From contig JAVTVJ010000843.1 of NCBI GenBank assembly GCA_034509425.1, positions 1 to 64,000 of the forward strand: a DNA stretch of 64,000 bases. Reading direction: 5' to 3'. The DNA comes from Eopsaltria australis (lineage: Eukaryota > Chordata > Aves > Passeriformes > Petroicidae). Below the pieces are notes generated by a model. It saw only the letters and a program-made list of their open reading frames with translations. It had not been told where the DNA came from and did not search any database. The translations under genes were made by a program, and so were the position numbers. Shown in pieces: positions 38,302 through 50,108 of the stretch; the stretch's first letter is position 1, and every line of letters starts with the position of its first letter.

Positions 38302-40289
38302 AGTACAAATGTTTTCAGAAGCATTATACAGTACTTTCTGATTATGTGTCCTTGGAGGCATGGGATTAGAGAGGCAGCAGGAACTGAACAAACTCTGTGC
38401 ATTGACAGCAGGCAAAATGACTGGCTTGGATATCTTAACCAGAGTGTTTTGTCCTGAAGACAAGAAGTGTCAGGATGGCTGCTGGGAATGTGGAGTGGGG
38501 GAGATGCTCCTTGCCCTTCATGCATGGTGCAGGCATGCCTCATGCAAATGGAGGCCCTGGGCAAGGGAACATCAGGGGAGTGATGCACCACTTGCTTTGG
38601 TATGACATTCAGGAAGGATGAATAGGCACCCTACTCATCTTGCAGGGTAAATCTTGAGCTGTTTTCCCCTTTGCTGAATTATCTGAAGCCCACTGACAAT
38701 CAAATCTCACCAGCAACAGGTCCAGAGTGTGAAGGCTCCAGGGCAAGGTGCTGGAGACTGGGGCAGGACAGAATTCCCCATCTCAGAAACAGACCTCAAG
38801 TCTGTCTGTCCCACCTGCCCATGGGCCAGGGAAATGGGCTCCTTACCTTCAGAAATATACCTACAAACACCAGAAATTGTCTGCATATTGGTATAAAAAA
38901 CCAAGCAAAATAGAGACAGGCTGACATGCCAGGATACCTACGGGGTGCTGGTAGTGAACAGACTCTGTCTGATGACACGCACAGCCTGTTGCTGCTGGAG
39001 ACTCTGTACCTCCCCACTATCATGACAGCCTTCAGTGACAGACCCTCTATACAGAAAAATCATCAAAGACAACAGGTTTTGGTGAAACATATCAGTTTTT
39101 ATCAGAACATTTTCTATGGGAAAGAGGTTCAGCCTGGCACACTGGTGTTGTAATAATCACTATTCCGCTGCTAAAACTGCAGAAGACGCCTGGGCACCAC
39201 ACATGCAGTGAAGCACATAAACAGCATCAGGCAACCAGAAGGGAGCCCACCACTAGTATTACCTGAACACCTCTTCCACCCCAAAAGCTATTCCAGTTCT
39301 TATGACAGAGAGATATTTGGGGTTATATTTTCAAAATTTCTTCTTCAGTCACAAGAACCAGAGAAGAACCACTTGTACAAAAACACAGACGTGGGGACTG
39401 TGCAGTCAACAAAATCTCCCACTGGTACCATGCCTCATAGTTTGACAATGCCTGAAAGTCATTCATCAGGTACATAACCTGAGGACAATTTCTTGTGTAA
39501 AGTAATTTAATTTGTTGCTTAATCCTGTGTTTCAATTTAGAGATGTCTTAATAACCAGTGAAATACTCCAAGCCTAACAGAGTATCTGACAAGTGCAGTT
39601 CTTATGCCTGGCCTCACTCCATGGCTCCTATTCTAGGAACACACTCATCACCTCCAGGACCTTGTTCTCCCTCAGGCCTCTGTGCGTGACTTATATGGAC
39701 TGACTCTGATCTGAGGTCAGCCCTGAGCCTGAAGATTTTGCAGGAGAAACCCTTGCCTCTCCAATGTTGCCCTTATTTCATTCCGTTTTCAGGGTGAAAG
39801 GAGCAAAGCTGAAATCATGCCCCTACATGTTCATCTACTCTCTTAGTGCAGGAGTTCTCTCCTTTCATGTTTGGTTGGTTTTTTTTTTAATTTTGGAAAA
39901 ATCTGCTGCAAACAAATTTTAAGCAGCCACTATTCCTATGAGCAGAGAGAAATTTTGAATCAGTTCCTTTTATCTGGAAGTGGCTTAGCTCCGCAATTAC
40001 TTTTTGTCATCACTCAGACACTGGTGTAGGTTGTTTCAGTCAACTCCACACTAAAAAAAATGGCAATCCAAAACTACAGCATTCTTCTGAAAATCCAGCC
40101 TCTGCACTGAGCAAGTTCCTCAGATTCCTTGGAGCTGCATGCCAAACAACTCTCCATCTCATCCTATACACTGGGTGAACCAGTGCTTCTCTTCCACTCC
40201 AACCACACTTTTCATTGTAGCCACACAAAGGTTTTCCTTAAACACATCATAGCAACTGGAATTAACAAAAGTGGCTGAGCAGCAAGGTA

Positions 40290-40500
40290 GTGGTATGACC
40301 TAGGTTGGGAGGAAATTTCAGAGATCACTCAAAGCAGGGCCAGCTATGGATCCAGGCCATGCAGCTCAGGGGTTCACCTAGGTGGGTCTTGAAAATCACC
40401 ACAAAGACTGCACAACTTCAGACCTTGCATAGCCTCTCCTGTGTAGGTTCATGCCCCTGTCACCTTCCCACTGTGTACCCCCATGAAGAGTTTGGCTGCT
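40290..40500 (-). mobile_element. CR1 fragment (minus orientation)
   Basis: TGACCTAGGTTGGGAGGAAA, CTCAAAGCAGGGCCAGCTAT, GGTGGGTCTTGAAAATCACC and the CATGAAGAGTTTGGCTGCTT end match the CR1 3' region in reverse. The subtype carries the GCAGGGCCAGC motif. The right edge is uncertain. Confidence 0.85.
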
Positions 40501-42001
40501 TCTGAGATGTTTTAGCACATCAAGTTCTTCAAGGGAGCATACTCCCATTTTTGTCAATTATAAGGTGATGGACAGATTTAGAGAAATCCTGCAGAATGAG
40601 TGTAGAACAGCAGTGATTTCCAAACTAAGACTGGAAAATGTACTTGAAACTTGTCAGAGCCTGTGGGATCCAGACATTTAATGGGGACTAAGAAGAGGAG
40701 TCTTGCTCCACTCTTCAAAAGCTGGGGCAAGCCCTTCACCTAAAATATGATGTGAATGGGCCAGCCACTAGTTAGATCAACAGGCAAGTGTGTTTACTCA
40801 CAGATTTGTCCTTCCTTCTCTTGTGGGGCTAACATAGACAAAAGGAGATTCGTCAATTTTGACATAACTGGCCAACTAGTGCTGTTGCCCAACAATGTCT
40901 GATATTGGTGAAGGACCTGGTTTATCTCCCTAAACTAAAAAAAAAAAATTATTTATTGCGAAATACACAATAAACAAAGAGATGGAATTACTCAATGCCA
41001 CTTCCCAAATTTCAAATAAATGTGAACACTTCTGTCAAGATAACAAGTGGGGAAAGCTTTTCTTTGATTTCCTACCTCTCTATCACACTTAGAAGCCACG
41101 GACAATCTTCTGGAGGAGGCCACCTGCTGCCTTTGCAAAATGTTGTGTTCTATGTAGTCACTAAGCTCTGACTGTAAAGCTGGTGAAAGGTGCTGAGATG
41201 AAAACTTGATGGCTGGAAAAACATCCCCTTTCTTCACAGGAATGGTGCTATGGCTGCAATTCTCCTGAGGTGTTGGGGGTTAGGATTTTTTCCTGTACCT
41301 TCCTTCTCTCATGGAATTCTGTCCCAACTGTTGCTAAGAGAGAATAACCACTGGTGCTTAAGAGACAGAAGACATGGCCAAGGTGGAAGGAGGGTGCAGC
41401 TGGCTACTTTCTTACCTGGGGAGGGGTTTCTCTTTGGAAGGGCAGAGATACGGTGGGATTTTGGCCAGGAACTGGGGGGCTGGGCTCAGCTCCTCTCATT
41501 CTCTCGCTCTGGACATCGGAGGGGAGAGAGGCTGTGGTCACTGTGGGGAGAATTCGTCACTACCATGGGGATCCGCCTCCTGCTGCCTTCTCCTGCCCTG
41601 AGTGAAGCTCTGCTCTTAAGAGCAGCTGTTGCACTGGGACCTTATTAATACCCAACCTCATTAGAAAAGGACTCTCACCATCCACTCTGCTGCCTCAGGA
41701 GAAACCCCAGGACTCCTCCCCATTTCCCCACCCAGGGAATCTCTCCCTTCCATGTTTGGGAGCCGGGCTGCCACTGCTCAGCACTGCCATTTCTCTGCCA
41801 TTGCTCCAAGCCATTGCTCTGGGCTTTTCACTACACTGTAACCCAGCAGCCTGTGCCTGCAGGGACACCCCACAGCTCCTGCTACAGCTGCGGAGTTTCT
41901 GATGCCTTTCATTTGCTGCTCTGGAGTCTGCTTGTCCCTGCTTTTCCAGCCACTGCTCTGAGATTCCTGCCGCACCCCCTTCTCCATCCAGCCCCAGTAC
42001 C

Positions 42002-42140
42002 CACCAGTACCGCGTGAGGGAGCACGTGGCCAAGCCCCCGCGCCACAGCGCCCCCTGCAGCCGCGGAGGAATCATTGCACCCCCCGCCCGGCTGGGAGTC
42101 ACCAGCGCCCCTGCCGGCTGTGACCGGAACTGCACCACAG
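42002..42140 (+). other. CpG-rich segment in the LTR-like element
   Basis: This segment of about 140 bp has many CpG dinucleotides (for example CCGCGTGAGG, GCCCCCGCGCCACAGCGCC, CAGCCGCGGAGG and CCCGCCCGGC) in a window that otherwise has few. Such clusters are typical of retroviral promoter or leader regions and may be methylated. It is too short to call a gene CpG island. Confidence 0.6.
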
Positions 42141-42171
42141 GGGAATGCCCCCCTCTGCAGCCGAGAGACAG

Positions 42172-42331
42172 CTGGGGCTGGGGCTGGGGCTGGGGCTGGG
42201 GCTGGGGCTGGGGCTGGGGCTGGGGCTGGGGCTGGGGCTGGGGCCGGGGCTGGGGCTGGGGCTGGGGCTGGGGCCGGGGCCGGGGCTGGGGCTGGGGCTG
42301 GGGCTGGGGCTGGGGCTGGGGCCGGGGCTGG
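42172..42331 (+). repeat. GGGGCT hexanucleotide array
   Basis: This is a near-perfect tandem array of about 26 units of GGGGCT on the plus strand. It is interrupted only by GGGGCC-type units (42241-42246, 42271-42282 and 42319-42324). Unit length and phase are constant. Four or more closely spaced runs of G make it a strong G-quadruplex candidate on the plus strand, which is the non-template strand for transcription of the LTR and the template strand for PAX5. Plus-strand frames would read Gly-Ala, Gly-Trp and Gly-Leu, and minus-strand frames would read Pro-Gln or Pro-Ser. None is a gene. Confidence 0.97.
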
Positions 42332-43980
42332 GTGTGCGTGTTGTTAATGCCACAGGTGTTGTTTGTTAGCCTTATTATACAAAGTGGTAAAGAACTGTTA
42401 TTCCTCGTATCTTTGCGTGAAAGCCCCTTAATTTCAAAGCTATCGTAATTCGGAAGGAAGGAGGTTGTATATTTTCCATTCCAAGGGAGGTTCCCACCTT
42501 CCTTGGCAGACACCTGTCTTTCAGACCAGGACACCAGGCTCTCAGGGGAAAAGTACACCACATTCCCCCTTAGTAGCATACTGGTCCCTGAGGAGCTTCC
42601 AGAGTGGAGGAGAGCAGGTCTGCCTTTGCCAGGTGCTGACTGTGCCACAGGTCACAAACATTCCCTTCATGCGAGTCTGTGCACAATGTGGGGAGCCTGC
42701 AACAGGGAGAGGACATCCCCCCAATTTACGCTGAGCAAAGAGAAAGAGACAAGGACAAAGGAGATGTGGGAACACAAGCCACAGCAAGGCTGGCCTTTTG
42801 TTTAACTTGTGAATTTGTATTTTTACATATAGTCATGTTTGAGAGCAGTCAGGAGGAAAAAAAAAAAAAGGATGTTTGAAACCAGGAATACAATGCAATT
42901 CTCAAAGGAGCTGTCTACCTTGGTATTTTGGGATTCCTTCTCTCTGATGGGTCAAAGGGAGAAGGAGGTGACAAGGACTCCCCTGTGTAGGAAAAGGACT
43001 CACACTTGGCAACCCTGAAGCCAGAGATAGTCCCCAGACAGAGTCATGTGAGGTGGGGAATGTAGCCCAGCAAATACAATGCTCAGACTAGGAGAGAAAC
43101 ATCATTTGCATTAGCTTCAGCCATCACTGAGGCTTCCCTAACCCCATAACAGGCACTGGGAGAGCTCCAGTCTTTCATATTCACCCTAAAATCCCTGAAA
43201 TGTGTGTGCTGTTACTCTTCCCCAGCTTGGTCTCATTGCACTGACTGCCATCACAGCAGGGTGTGTGCAGTGAAATCCCAGCTCTCTTCTCTACCAGCAG
43301 CTTCTCTTCAGCATGGTCATGCTCCCAAGGTATTACAGGCTGCAGGAAATGCTCCCTGTTACCTTCTGAAAAGGTCTGCAGGAGGAATCCTGACCCTGGG
43401 CTGCCTAGACAAAGTGGGAAAGCTGGTCACCACCTGCTTGTAACAGGGAGGGACCTCTGGGAAGGGGCATTGAGCTGCAGTGGAGGTGTATGGGGTGTCC
43501 CCATCTCTGTGCCAGACAGGAGAGAGGGCAACCCCTGGATTATCTGCCTGCCCTTCTTTCCACCTCTCTTGCTTACTCAAAAACCACTCATTTCAATTTC
43601 AGACCCCTCAGACATCCTCAGCTGCCCTGAAAGCTGCAGGGTTGCTTTTCACAAGGATGATGTTGATGCAGGAAGACGTGTGCTGGATACATGGCTCCTG
43701 TCATGCTCCTTCCCCAGAAAACTCTTCTTCTCCAGAGCCCCACTGTCACACAGAATACACACAGGTGTCATACAACAGAATCTGCTGTGACTGTCACCAC
43801 CCAACACAACATGTCAGAGTAAGGTGGCACACGCACATAATTCTGTGCGGTCTTCAGAAGCTTATGCGCAAAAAAATGCTCTCAAGGAAGGGCAAAGGAG
43901 TGGGAATGCAAAGAGGAGGTACTGGCCAAAGGAGCTGTGCTTTCTGCTGCTATTCTAAAAGAAAAGCCTTTCCACTCAGG

Positions 43981-44009
43981 AAAAAAAAAAAAGAAAAAAA
44001 AAAAAAAAA
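43981..44009. repeat. A tract
   Basis: A 29-base A run has a single G at its 13th position. No CR1 or SINE body is recognised directly upstream. Confidence 0.93.
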
Positions 44010-44879
44010 GTAAAAGTTGATTTTTAGCAGGAAGAAATACTATGTCAGGCTTCTTTCTCCTTTTTCAATCTAAACCAGAGCAGAGCCAAAGGAGAAGGTA
44101 GTGCATCCCTCTGCATCCCCAGCAGTGCAATGAACAGACATAGGGCTCAGAAGACACTGTCCTGAGGAAGCTTCAGCCTCTACGGTAGCACAGGTGTCGC
44201 AGGAGAGCATCTGAGACAGATGGTGGAGCTCTATCAGACACTTTGCAGAATAACCTGATGACGCTGAACTGGGGACGGCAGTTGACAGCATCATCTTGAG
44301 GCTCAAAGTGCTTTGTGCATGGAGCAGCTCCAGAATAAGCACCTCATGCAAGGAGCTGGGGGTAAGTGCTCCCAGACATTGCTGCTCTGTCCCAGTGAAA
44401 CGCTCCATGTTACAACTGAGCGCTGGTCCTCTCATCTTTTGTTTACCTCTTAAGTTTTACTATTATTGAAAGGTTCTACTGGACAAGAAAAAATATTGCC
44501 AGCCTGAGATTTCCTTCTGAGTAATCTACAAAGGATGCAACTGGCTGGTGGAGAGGGCTGCAGTAGGTGTGGGTAACCCCTCCAGCACACACATGCACTA
44601 CCCAGGGTGGGAGCAGCTCATTCCCACACCACCCAACCTCCCTGACATGGCTTACCATGGGGACAAGCGGTAAAGCCCAGCACTCAGGGAATCAACAGCT
44701 GCACCAAGGGGACAGTGCCATATCCTGCCAACCAGCAGCAGCACAGCTTTTTCCCCTACAGCCCCCGCACAGGACAGGGGTCACGGGTGCCTGTGCTTCC
44801 AGCTGCTGTCCCTCCACTATCCTGCCTGCCTGGACCCCACGCCCTTTCCATTCGGTAGGGGTATTGATCTGCTGGCAGC

Positions 44880-45110
44880 AATGGGCTGGATAATTAGCCA
44901 GGAATTAGGGTTTCTATTACAGCCAGGAGGCTGCCCCAGCTGATTTATCACCTGAATAATTTACTGTGATTGAAAGGAAATTAAAATGAACTCCATTTGA
45001 CAACTGTGCGCTTTTATGGGCTTTAGTGAAGACTCAAAAGCCAAATTAATAGCCTGGTGTTGTTTGATAGTCTACTGAGAGTAAATATGGGAAGGTTTTG
45101 TGTCTCCTGA
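44880..45110. promoter_or_regulatory. Candidate conserved noncoding block in intron 6
   Basis: The block contains GGATAATTAGCCAGGAATTA, GAATAATTTACTGTGATTGA and CCAAATTAATAGCCTGG. It is unique, free of CR1 motifs and CpG-poor between two GC-rich stretches, which makes it stand out. Function is unknown. Confidence 0.3.
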
Positions 45111-45997
45111 TGTGCTCTCCTGGGCTGGATTTTAGAGTTGAGATCATTTACCCCTCCCACAGTAAGGCTAGGGCCTGAAACAGGGGAGATTTCAGCTGCA
45201 AAAGCCAGAGAAGTGCCCTTGCTCCCTGCTCCTCTCTGCACTGCCAGCACCCACGCTCTCCTCTTTTCTGTGGATACAGAGGATCACAGGGTCAGCAGGT
45301 TGGGGATGAGCAGGTAGCGCCCGCTGGCAGCTCCTGGCCCAACCTGGCCCCAGCATCAGCACCAGCAGCCAGGGCAGCCCCTCCAGCTGCCAATGCTGGT
45401 GATGGGCTGACAGCAGGGTGGTCTGAGGGAAGGCTTGGGGGTAACACAGCCACCCACAAAGTCACCCTGCATCCCGCAACCCCTTATCACCACCTTGGAC
45501 CCCTGCCACTGTGGAGAACTGGGGATGCTGACCCTGCAGCACCATGTCTTCCTACCCACTGGTGTCTGGACTCCTGCAGAGCTGGCAGAGCATTGCTAGG
45601 TTCTGCTTCACCTCTTCCTTTGTCTTTCTTTTTGTCAATGTTAATATTCGTGCACATTTATTGAAACGCATATTATTGTTTCCTTTTCTTTTTGAACTTG
45701 TTTTTCATTTAGCACATCATGTAATGCAGCCATGGTTAAGAGCTTGTGTTGGAAGATTTGAGCATTCCTGAAAGTGGCAGATTGAGAAAAGATTATCCAT
45801 GAATAAATTTCATAATTTCACTGTTTCTGGACAACATGAAATTTTGGGAAGACACAAACAAATATTAGCTTTGCATTTCTCAATAAAAGTGTCAGAGTAT
45901 TTTCAGATGCTCAACAGCCTCTGTCTACCTAAAGGTTTCCGAAGAAAAAACATAGTTCTCACACTCTAGGGACTAGGACCAAACATACAGTCCTGCA

Positions 45998-46082
45998 GAT
46001 CATAGAATCTTTCATGGTTAGGGAGTGATCTTAAAGATCATCTCATTTCAATGCCCTTGCCACGGGTAGGGACACCTTTTAG
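45998..46082 (-). mobile_element. Short CR1 3' fragment (minus orientation)
   Basis: AGATCATAGAATCTTTCATGG, TTAAAGATCATCTCATTTCA and TGCCACGGGTAGGGACACCT are the reversed CR1 terminal motifs in a piece of about 85 bp. Confidence 0.88.
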
Positions 46083-46792
46083 TAGATTCATTCCTTCCTT
46101 TTGTTTCTCCAGTAACTGCACTTGGGGAGTGAGTCCTCTTAAAACACAAATGGGTTATACTTTCTGATTTTACTAGAATTTTCCATTATTCCCAAAGATC
46201 AAACTCCAGTACTGTAAGGGGGATTATGTATCTTCCTCCTCTCAGAAGCTGCATTCCAGCTGGTCCTAGCAAAAAAAACCCCAAGATTCCTCTTTCAAAG
46301 CTGGAGCATACTTAGGCAGAAAGCAAAACCTGAAGATTTTCCAAAGAAGTTTATGCCCCTCTCTTGGTCAATTCAGAGAACTTCTTTGGTGAAACTCTCT
46401 CTGCATCAGGTTTCAACTTCATGCAATTCTTCCACTTTTTCCAAATTATAAGTAATGTTTTGGCGATTCCTTGGCTATCCAAATTCCATTAGTTATCCAA
46501 ATTTCATCTGCACATGCCTATCTCCAGATCCACATTTACTTGTACTCCGTGTCATGAATACCTATGTTACTATATGTTTGCCAGGTTATTGGTTTCTGTA
46601 TGAGACCTGAATATCTACATTTTGTCCAGAAATCAATCTGAGAACAGATATTCTGTTTAGTTCTAGCTAAAAGCAATGGGAAAGCACCAGCAAGGGCCTG
46701 GGAATTATTCACTATTAGCAGCAAGCAGTTATCTTCTAAGCTGGTGACCCACATAGTGTTGAATCTGGTCACATCATGTTATGCCTCATTAT

Positions 46793-46864
46793 GGCCCTGA
46801 TCTGAAGTTTATTGAAGTCAATAGAAATATTCCTCTTGGCTTCAATGAGTATTCGATTGGACCC
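46793..46864. mobile_element. MITE-like imperfect palindrome
   Basis: The left arm (GGCCCTGATCTGAAG, then TTATTGAAGTCAATAG) and the reverse complement of the right arm (GGGTCCAATCGAATAC, then TCATTGAAGCCAAGAG) align over about 36 bp with scattered mismatches, with almost no loop. The AAGTCAAT...CTTCAAT core resembles an old palindromic repeat frequent in bird, turtle and crocodile genomes (from memory). It is probably an ancient non-autonomous DNA transposon end. The family name cannot be assigned from sequence alone. Confidence 0.55.
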
Positions 46865-47496
46865 ATGTGTGAAACTGAAAGTGCAAAAGAATCCATTTCT
46901 GTTGTGGACAGAAATCCAGCATGGATAATTCTTTTCTTTATTCTGAGAAAATTAACACACTGTCTCTCCCATTGAGCCAATCCAGCTGTATATCATTCAC
47001 CCTGCATTTTTCACCCACAGATGCATCAATCCCAGTCTCACAGCCTCCACAAGCATATTGGTCCACAAGCCCCAGGCTTGTCCCGTGCCTGCTTCAATGG
47101 GACTTTCCTGCACTTGTCCAGCCTCACACACCTGAAGTCCCCAGGTCTCCTTGACTTTCCTAGGTCTTGGTCTCCAGGAACATCTCCTGTCTTTGTCAGT
47201 GCTTTGGCTGGAGAATTGCTTGAGTCAACAGTTCACAAAACAGATGGCACAGGCTTGGCCAGTCTGGGACAACTTCCCAAAGATGCTGGGGAGAGCTTCT
47301 CCATTCTTCTGCCTGGAACCATTGGAGGACAATCACCCCCACAGCCATACAGAGGGGTTTGCTGAGTACAGCCAGTGCTCCCAGTTTCTCCAGGTCTTAA
47401 AGGACAATAGACACTGGAAAATTATGCCACTCAGTGTTGCAACTCTCTGCACAGGATGATAAAGTCTGAATTGTCACTGCAGTGGCCATGAACAAT

Positions 47497-47509
47497 GGGG
47501 GGGGGGGGG
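47497..47509. repeat. 13-base G homopolymer
   Basis: An uninterrupted run of G follows AACAAT and precedes CGCGGGGAGG. Long G runs are rare in avian introns and prone to length error in assembly. Confidence 0.95.
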
Positions 47510-48657
47510 CGCGGGGAGGTGCCTGCTGCAGAGGCCAGGCTGAAGTATGTTGGTCTGACACAGGTATAGGTGCACAACCCAGCTCCAGGGCAGGCAGGCA
47601 GGTAAAAGCCACTCCTTGTTTCAGTTTGGTTTGTTCCAAGGGAATCTGGGGCATTGGCAACACCAACAGCCTTCCCTGTTGGCAGGGAGGCTTCACTGCA
47701 GAGGCAACACACTGTGGAGCAGCAAGGCCCATCCACATACACACACAGAGCACAGAGAGAATGGAAGCTGCTGTGAAGGCTCTCCTTTTCCAGGGTCTGG
47801 GAATTACAAGGTCTGGCATTACATGGTTGCAGACATTGTCCCTGAAGATGGATGGGACACACAGAGTTGGGTCACAGCAGCCATGTACAGAATGGGAGTG
47901 CAACACTGGTGTTGCAAATATTCCACTATGTGTATTTCCATACCCATGCCCAGAAATAAGTGAAATCAGTTTTCCTTGAGTATTTGCAGCCAGTGCAAAT
48001 AATTCATGGGCTGTTTGCAGAAAATGAGCACAAAAGGGCACAAGCATGAGAGAAAGGCCTTCATTCTTATGAATTCTCCGAACAGAAGAATTAATTTTTA
48101 TAGCAGGGCTCTGTCAGGGGGAGGTGGGCCAGAGTGCTTCTGAGTACTGACTTTATGTCATGTTTCCTCCCCACAACATATAGACTTGAAAGGACTTGAT
48201 GCTGTTTGCACAGACAACCCTCAGCCCCTGGCTCCCAGCTGCTGGACTTCCTCTGCCATTGGATGTTTTTCATGCTCCACACATGCAGGAAACACATTTG
48301 TGCTGCAGAGCACACATGTACATGTGCCCAGCTGCACCACTGGCTGTTAGGCTGCAAAACAAGGCAAGTAACAGGTGATGCCTTACTTCTGCCCCTTGAT
48401 GCACATCTGACAGTCTCTAATGGTAGGAGCACACGGTAGGATCCCTGCCTCACCCAGCACACACAATCATCACTGTTTCTCTCAAAGGACTGTCTGATGC
48501 TTTATTTCCCTGTCACTGTCAAGTTTCTCTGTCTCTCAACACAATATGAGCCCTTCCCCAAAGACAAATATCCATTCCCCATCAGTCTCTCCATAGATAC
48601 CACAACTTACAGCAGATGTGAAAGGTAATATGATTCTTGTCAACAGTACAGCACAGA

Positions 48658-48780
48658 TTCACAGAATATTCTGAGTTGGAAAGGACCCACAAGGATCATT
48701 GACTCCAACTCTCAAGTAAGGAATTGAATTCACAATCTTGGTGTTATTAGCATCATGCTCTAAACATGTCTTAAGGTGAT
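48658..48780 (-). mobile_element. Short CR1 3' fragment (minus orientation)
   Basis: TTCACAGAATATTCTGAGTTG, GGAAAGGACCCACAAGGATC and TTGGTGTTATTAGCATCATGCT identify the CR1 subfamily with the TGGAAAGGACCCACAAGGATCAT terminus in reverse. Confidence 0.88.
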
Positions 48781-49542
48781 AACTCAAGAGCCTCTGTTAA
48801 ATACAGGTTAACTGAGGGAAACATCAAGATGGAAAATTGAAAGAAATTTATTGGAAGTACTCAAAGCAAAGAGTTGCACAGTGGTGAGCAATCACCCCCA
48901 CACAGCCCATCAGCCGCTCTACCTACATGAAGGACAATGGATGCATAAAGGTAAAGACAAATTTTGTGCAGAAAACACATCAGGAAGTCTTTGGGCAGAA
49001 TCTGGGAGCCATGCATGATGAGGCTACCAAATACTGTGCTGTGCAGGAGGGACTTCTTTCCCTCTCATCATTGCCAAGGGCCTGCCCCCAGCACACAAGT
49101 GAGGAGGAAGACTTAGAGAGGAGCCCCAAAACAGGAAGGCAAAAGGATCTACAGTGTCTATGGAGTAACAATTATTCCAATAAAATACCTGGAGCCCTCC
49201 TCAGGTGAACAGCACTGGCACATCAACAAGTTTTTGTGCCAAAGTAAAATTAGTGATGTTCAGCTGGCTGCTACTGGATCAAATTTCTAATAAAATGGAT
49301 AAACAGCAGGTCAGCAGCTCATACCAGTCTTCTTCCCACATTTTGTATCCATGAGGAGGAGTATCTTTTCCATATTTTCCTCTACAGAAAGAGCTTAAAG
49401 CTCCATACACCCACCACTGACTTAGCTCCTAAAGCACCACTTTGGGTCCAGAAGCACTTTGAACAGCTGAATGTCATAGGCAGATCTTACTTTACTACAG
49501 CAATCTAATCCAGGGACAGTTCTGGTTTTCCAAGGCATATCC

Positions 49543-50108
49543 TTGGGTCTGACTGGGGTAAAGCTCACATCCTTTACACTGCTGTGCTTTGCTTTGGTAG
49601 CTGGTGTTGATAACAGAGCAGTGTTTTGGCTACTGCCAAGCAGTGCTGTCCCTCTGACATTCCTTCCCCCACTGAAGGGGATGGGGGGGGCAAGATCCTG
49701 GGAGGGGACACCAGCAGGCCAGCTGAGCCCTGTCAGCCAAAGGGATATTCCATGCCATATGACATCAGCTCAGATATATAAGGGAAGGAAGAGAGGGGGA
49801 GGAGGAGGCACTCAGGGCTGGTCCATGTTTGCCTTCTTGAACAACCGTCACGCGTGCTGAAGTCCTGCTTCCCAGAAAGTGTCCGGACATCGCTGCTGAT
49901 GGGAAGTAGAGATTGATTGCTTTCCCCTCTGCTCTTGTGCGCGCAACTCTCAGCTTGCTTGTTCTATTTTTTCCCCACTGTAATAAAACTGCCTTTTCTT
50001 ACCCTGATAGTCTTTTTCAATATTATCCTCTCCCCTCTCCCAGCGGGAGAGGGAGTGATAGAGTGACTGAGTGGGCACCTGGCACCTGGTCGGGGTCAAC
50101 CCACGACA
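49543..50108 (+). mobile_element. Solo LTR of the same ERVL-like family (copy 2)
   Basis: This is homologous to 9351-9914 over its whole length, with about 30 differences by eye, many of them single transitions, plus small indels around 49684 and 49727. It starts at TTGGGTCTGACTGGGG and ends CAACCCACGACA. The first four bases (TGTA in copy 1) are not matched. Only a CCTT tetramer is shared by the two flanks, so no clean target duplication is visible. It retains ATATATA (49774-49780) and AATAAA (49982-49987). It is in the same orientation as copy 1 and antisense to PAX5. The pair encloses PAX5 exon 7. Confidence 0.9.

Larger units (their letters stand above)
41266..42533 (+). mobile_element. 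LTR-like element, about 1.3 kb, containing a GGGGCT array
   Basis: The block begins near TGAGGTGTTGGGGGTTAGGA and ends near CAGACACCTGTCTTTCAGACC followed by AGGACA. The start and end resemble passerine ERVL-type LTRs that I recall, with a purine-rich U3-like 5' part, a CpG-rich middle (42002-42140), a hexamer array (42172-42331) and an AT-rich tail. No gag, pol or env is present. No convincing target duplication was found, so the boundaries are approximate. If it is an LTR, it is a long solo copy antisense to PAX5. The long frames of up to 317 codons through it arise because a 6-bp repeat has no stop in most frames. Confidence 0.55.

Noticed and set aside
42014..42448. Plus-strand frames encoding Gly-Trp, Gly-Ala or Gly-Leu runs
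   Set aside because: All three frames are open through the 6-bp repeat, which is a property of the repeat and not of a gene.
41695..42648. 317-codon minus-strand frame with Pro-Gln repeats
   Set aside because: It is open only because the GGGGCT array has no stop in that frame. The flanking residues match no family, and the frame lies in an LTR-like element.
19015..43111. Exact octamer motifs (ATGCAAAT or ATTTGCAT) at 19015, 30227, 35516, 38542 and 43104 taken as a B-cell regulatory code
   Set aside because: A handful of such 8-mers is close to what AT-rich DNA of this length gives by chance, so their number alone is not evidence.
47397..48047. 216-codon minus-strand frame and 165-codon plus-strand frame
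   Set aside because: Both strands are open in GC-rich unique sequence, no domain is recognised, and no splice or promoter context supports a gene.
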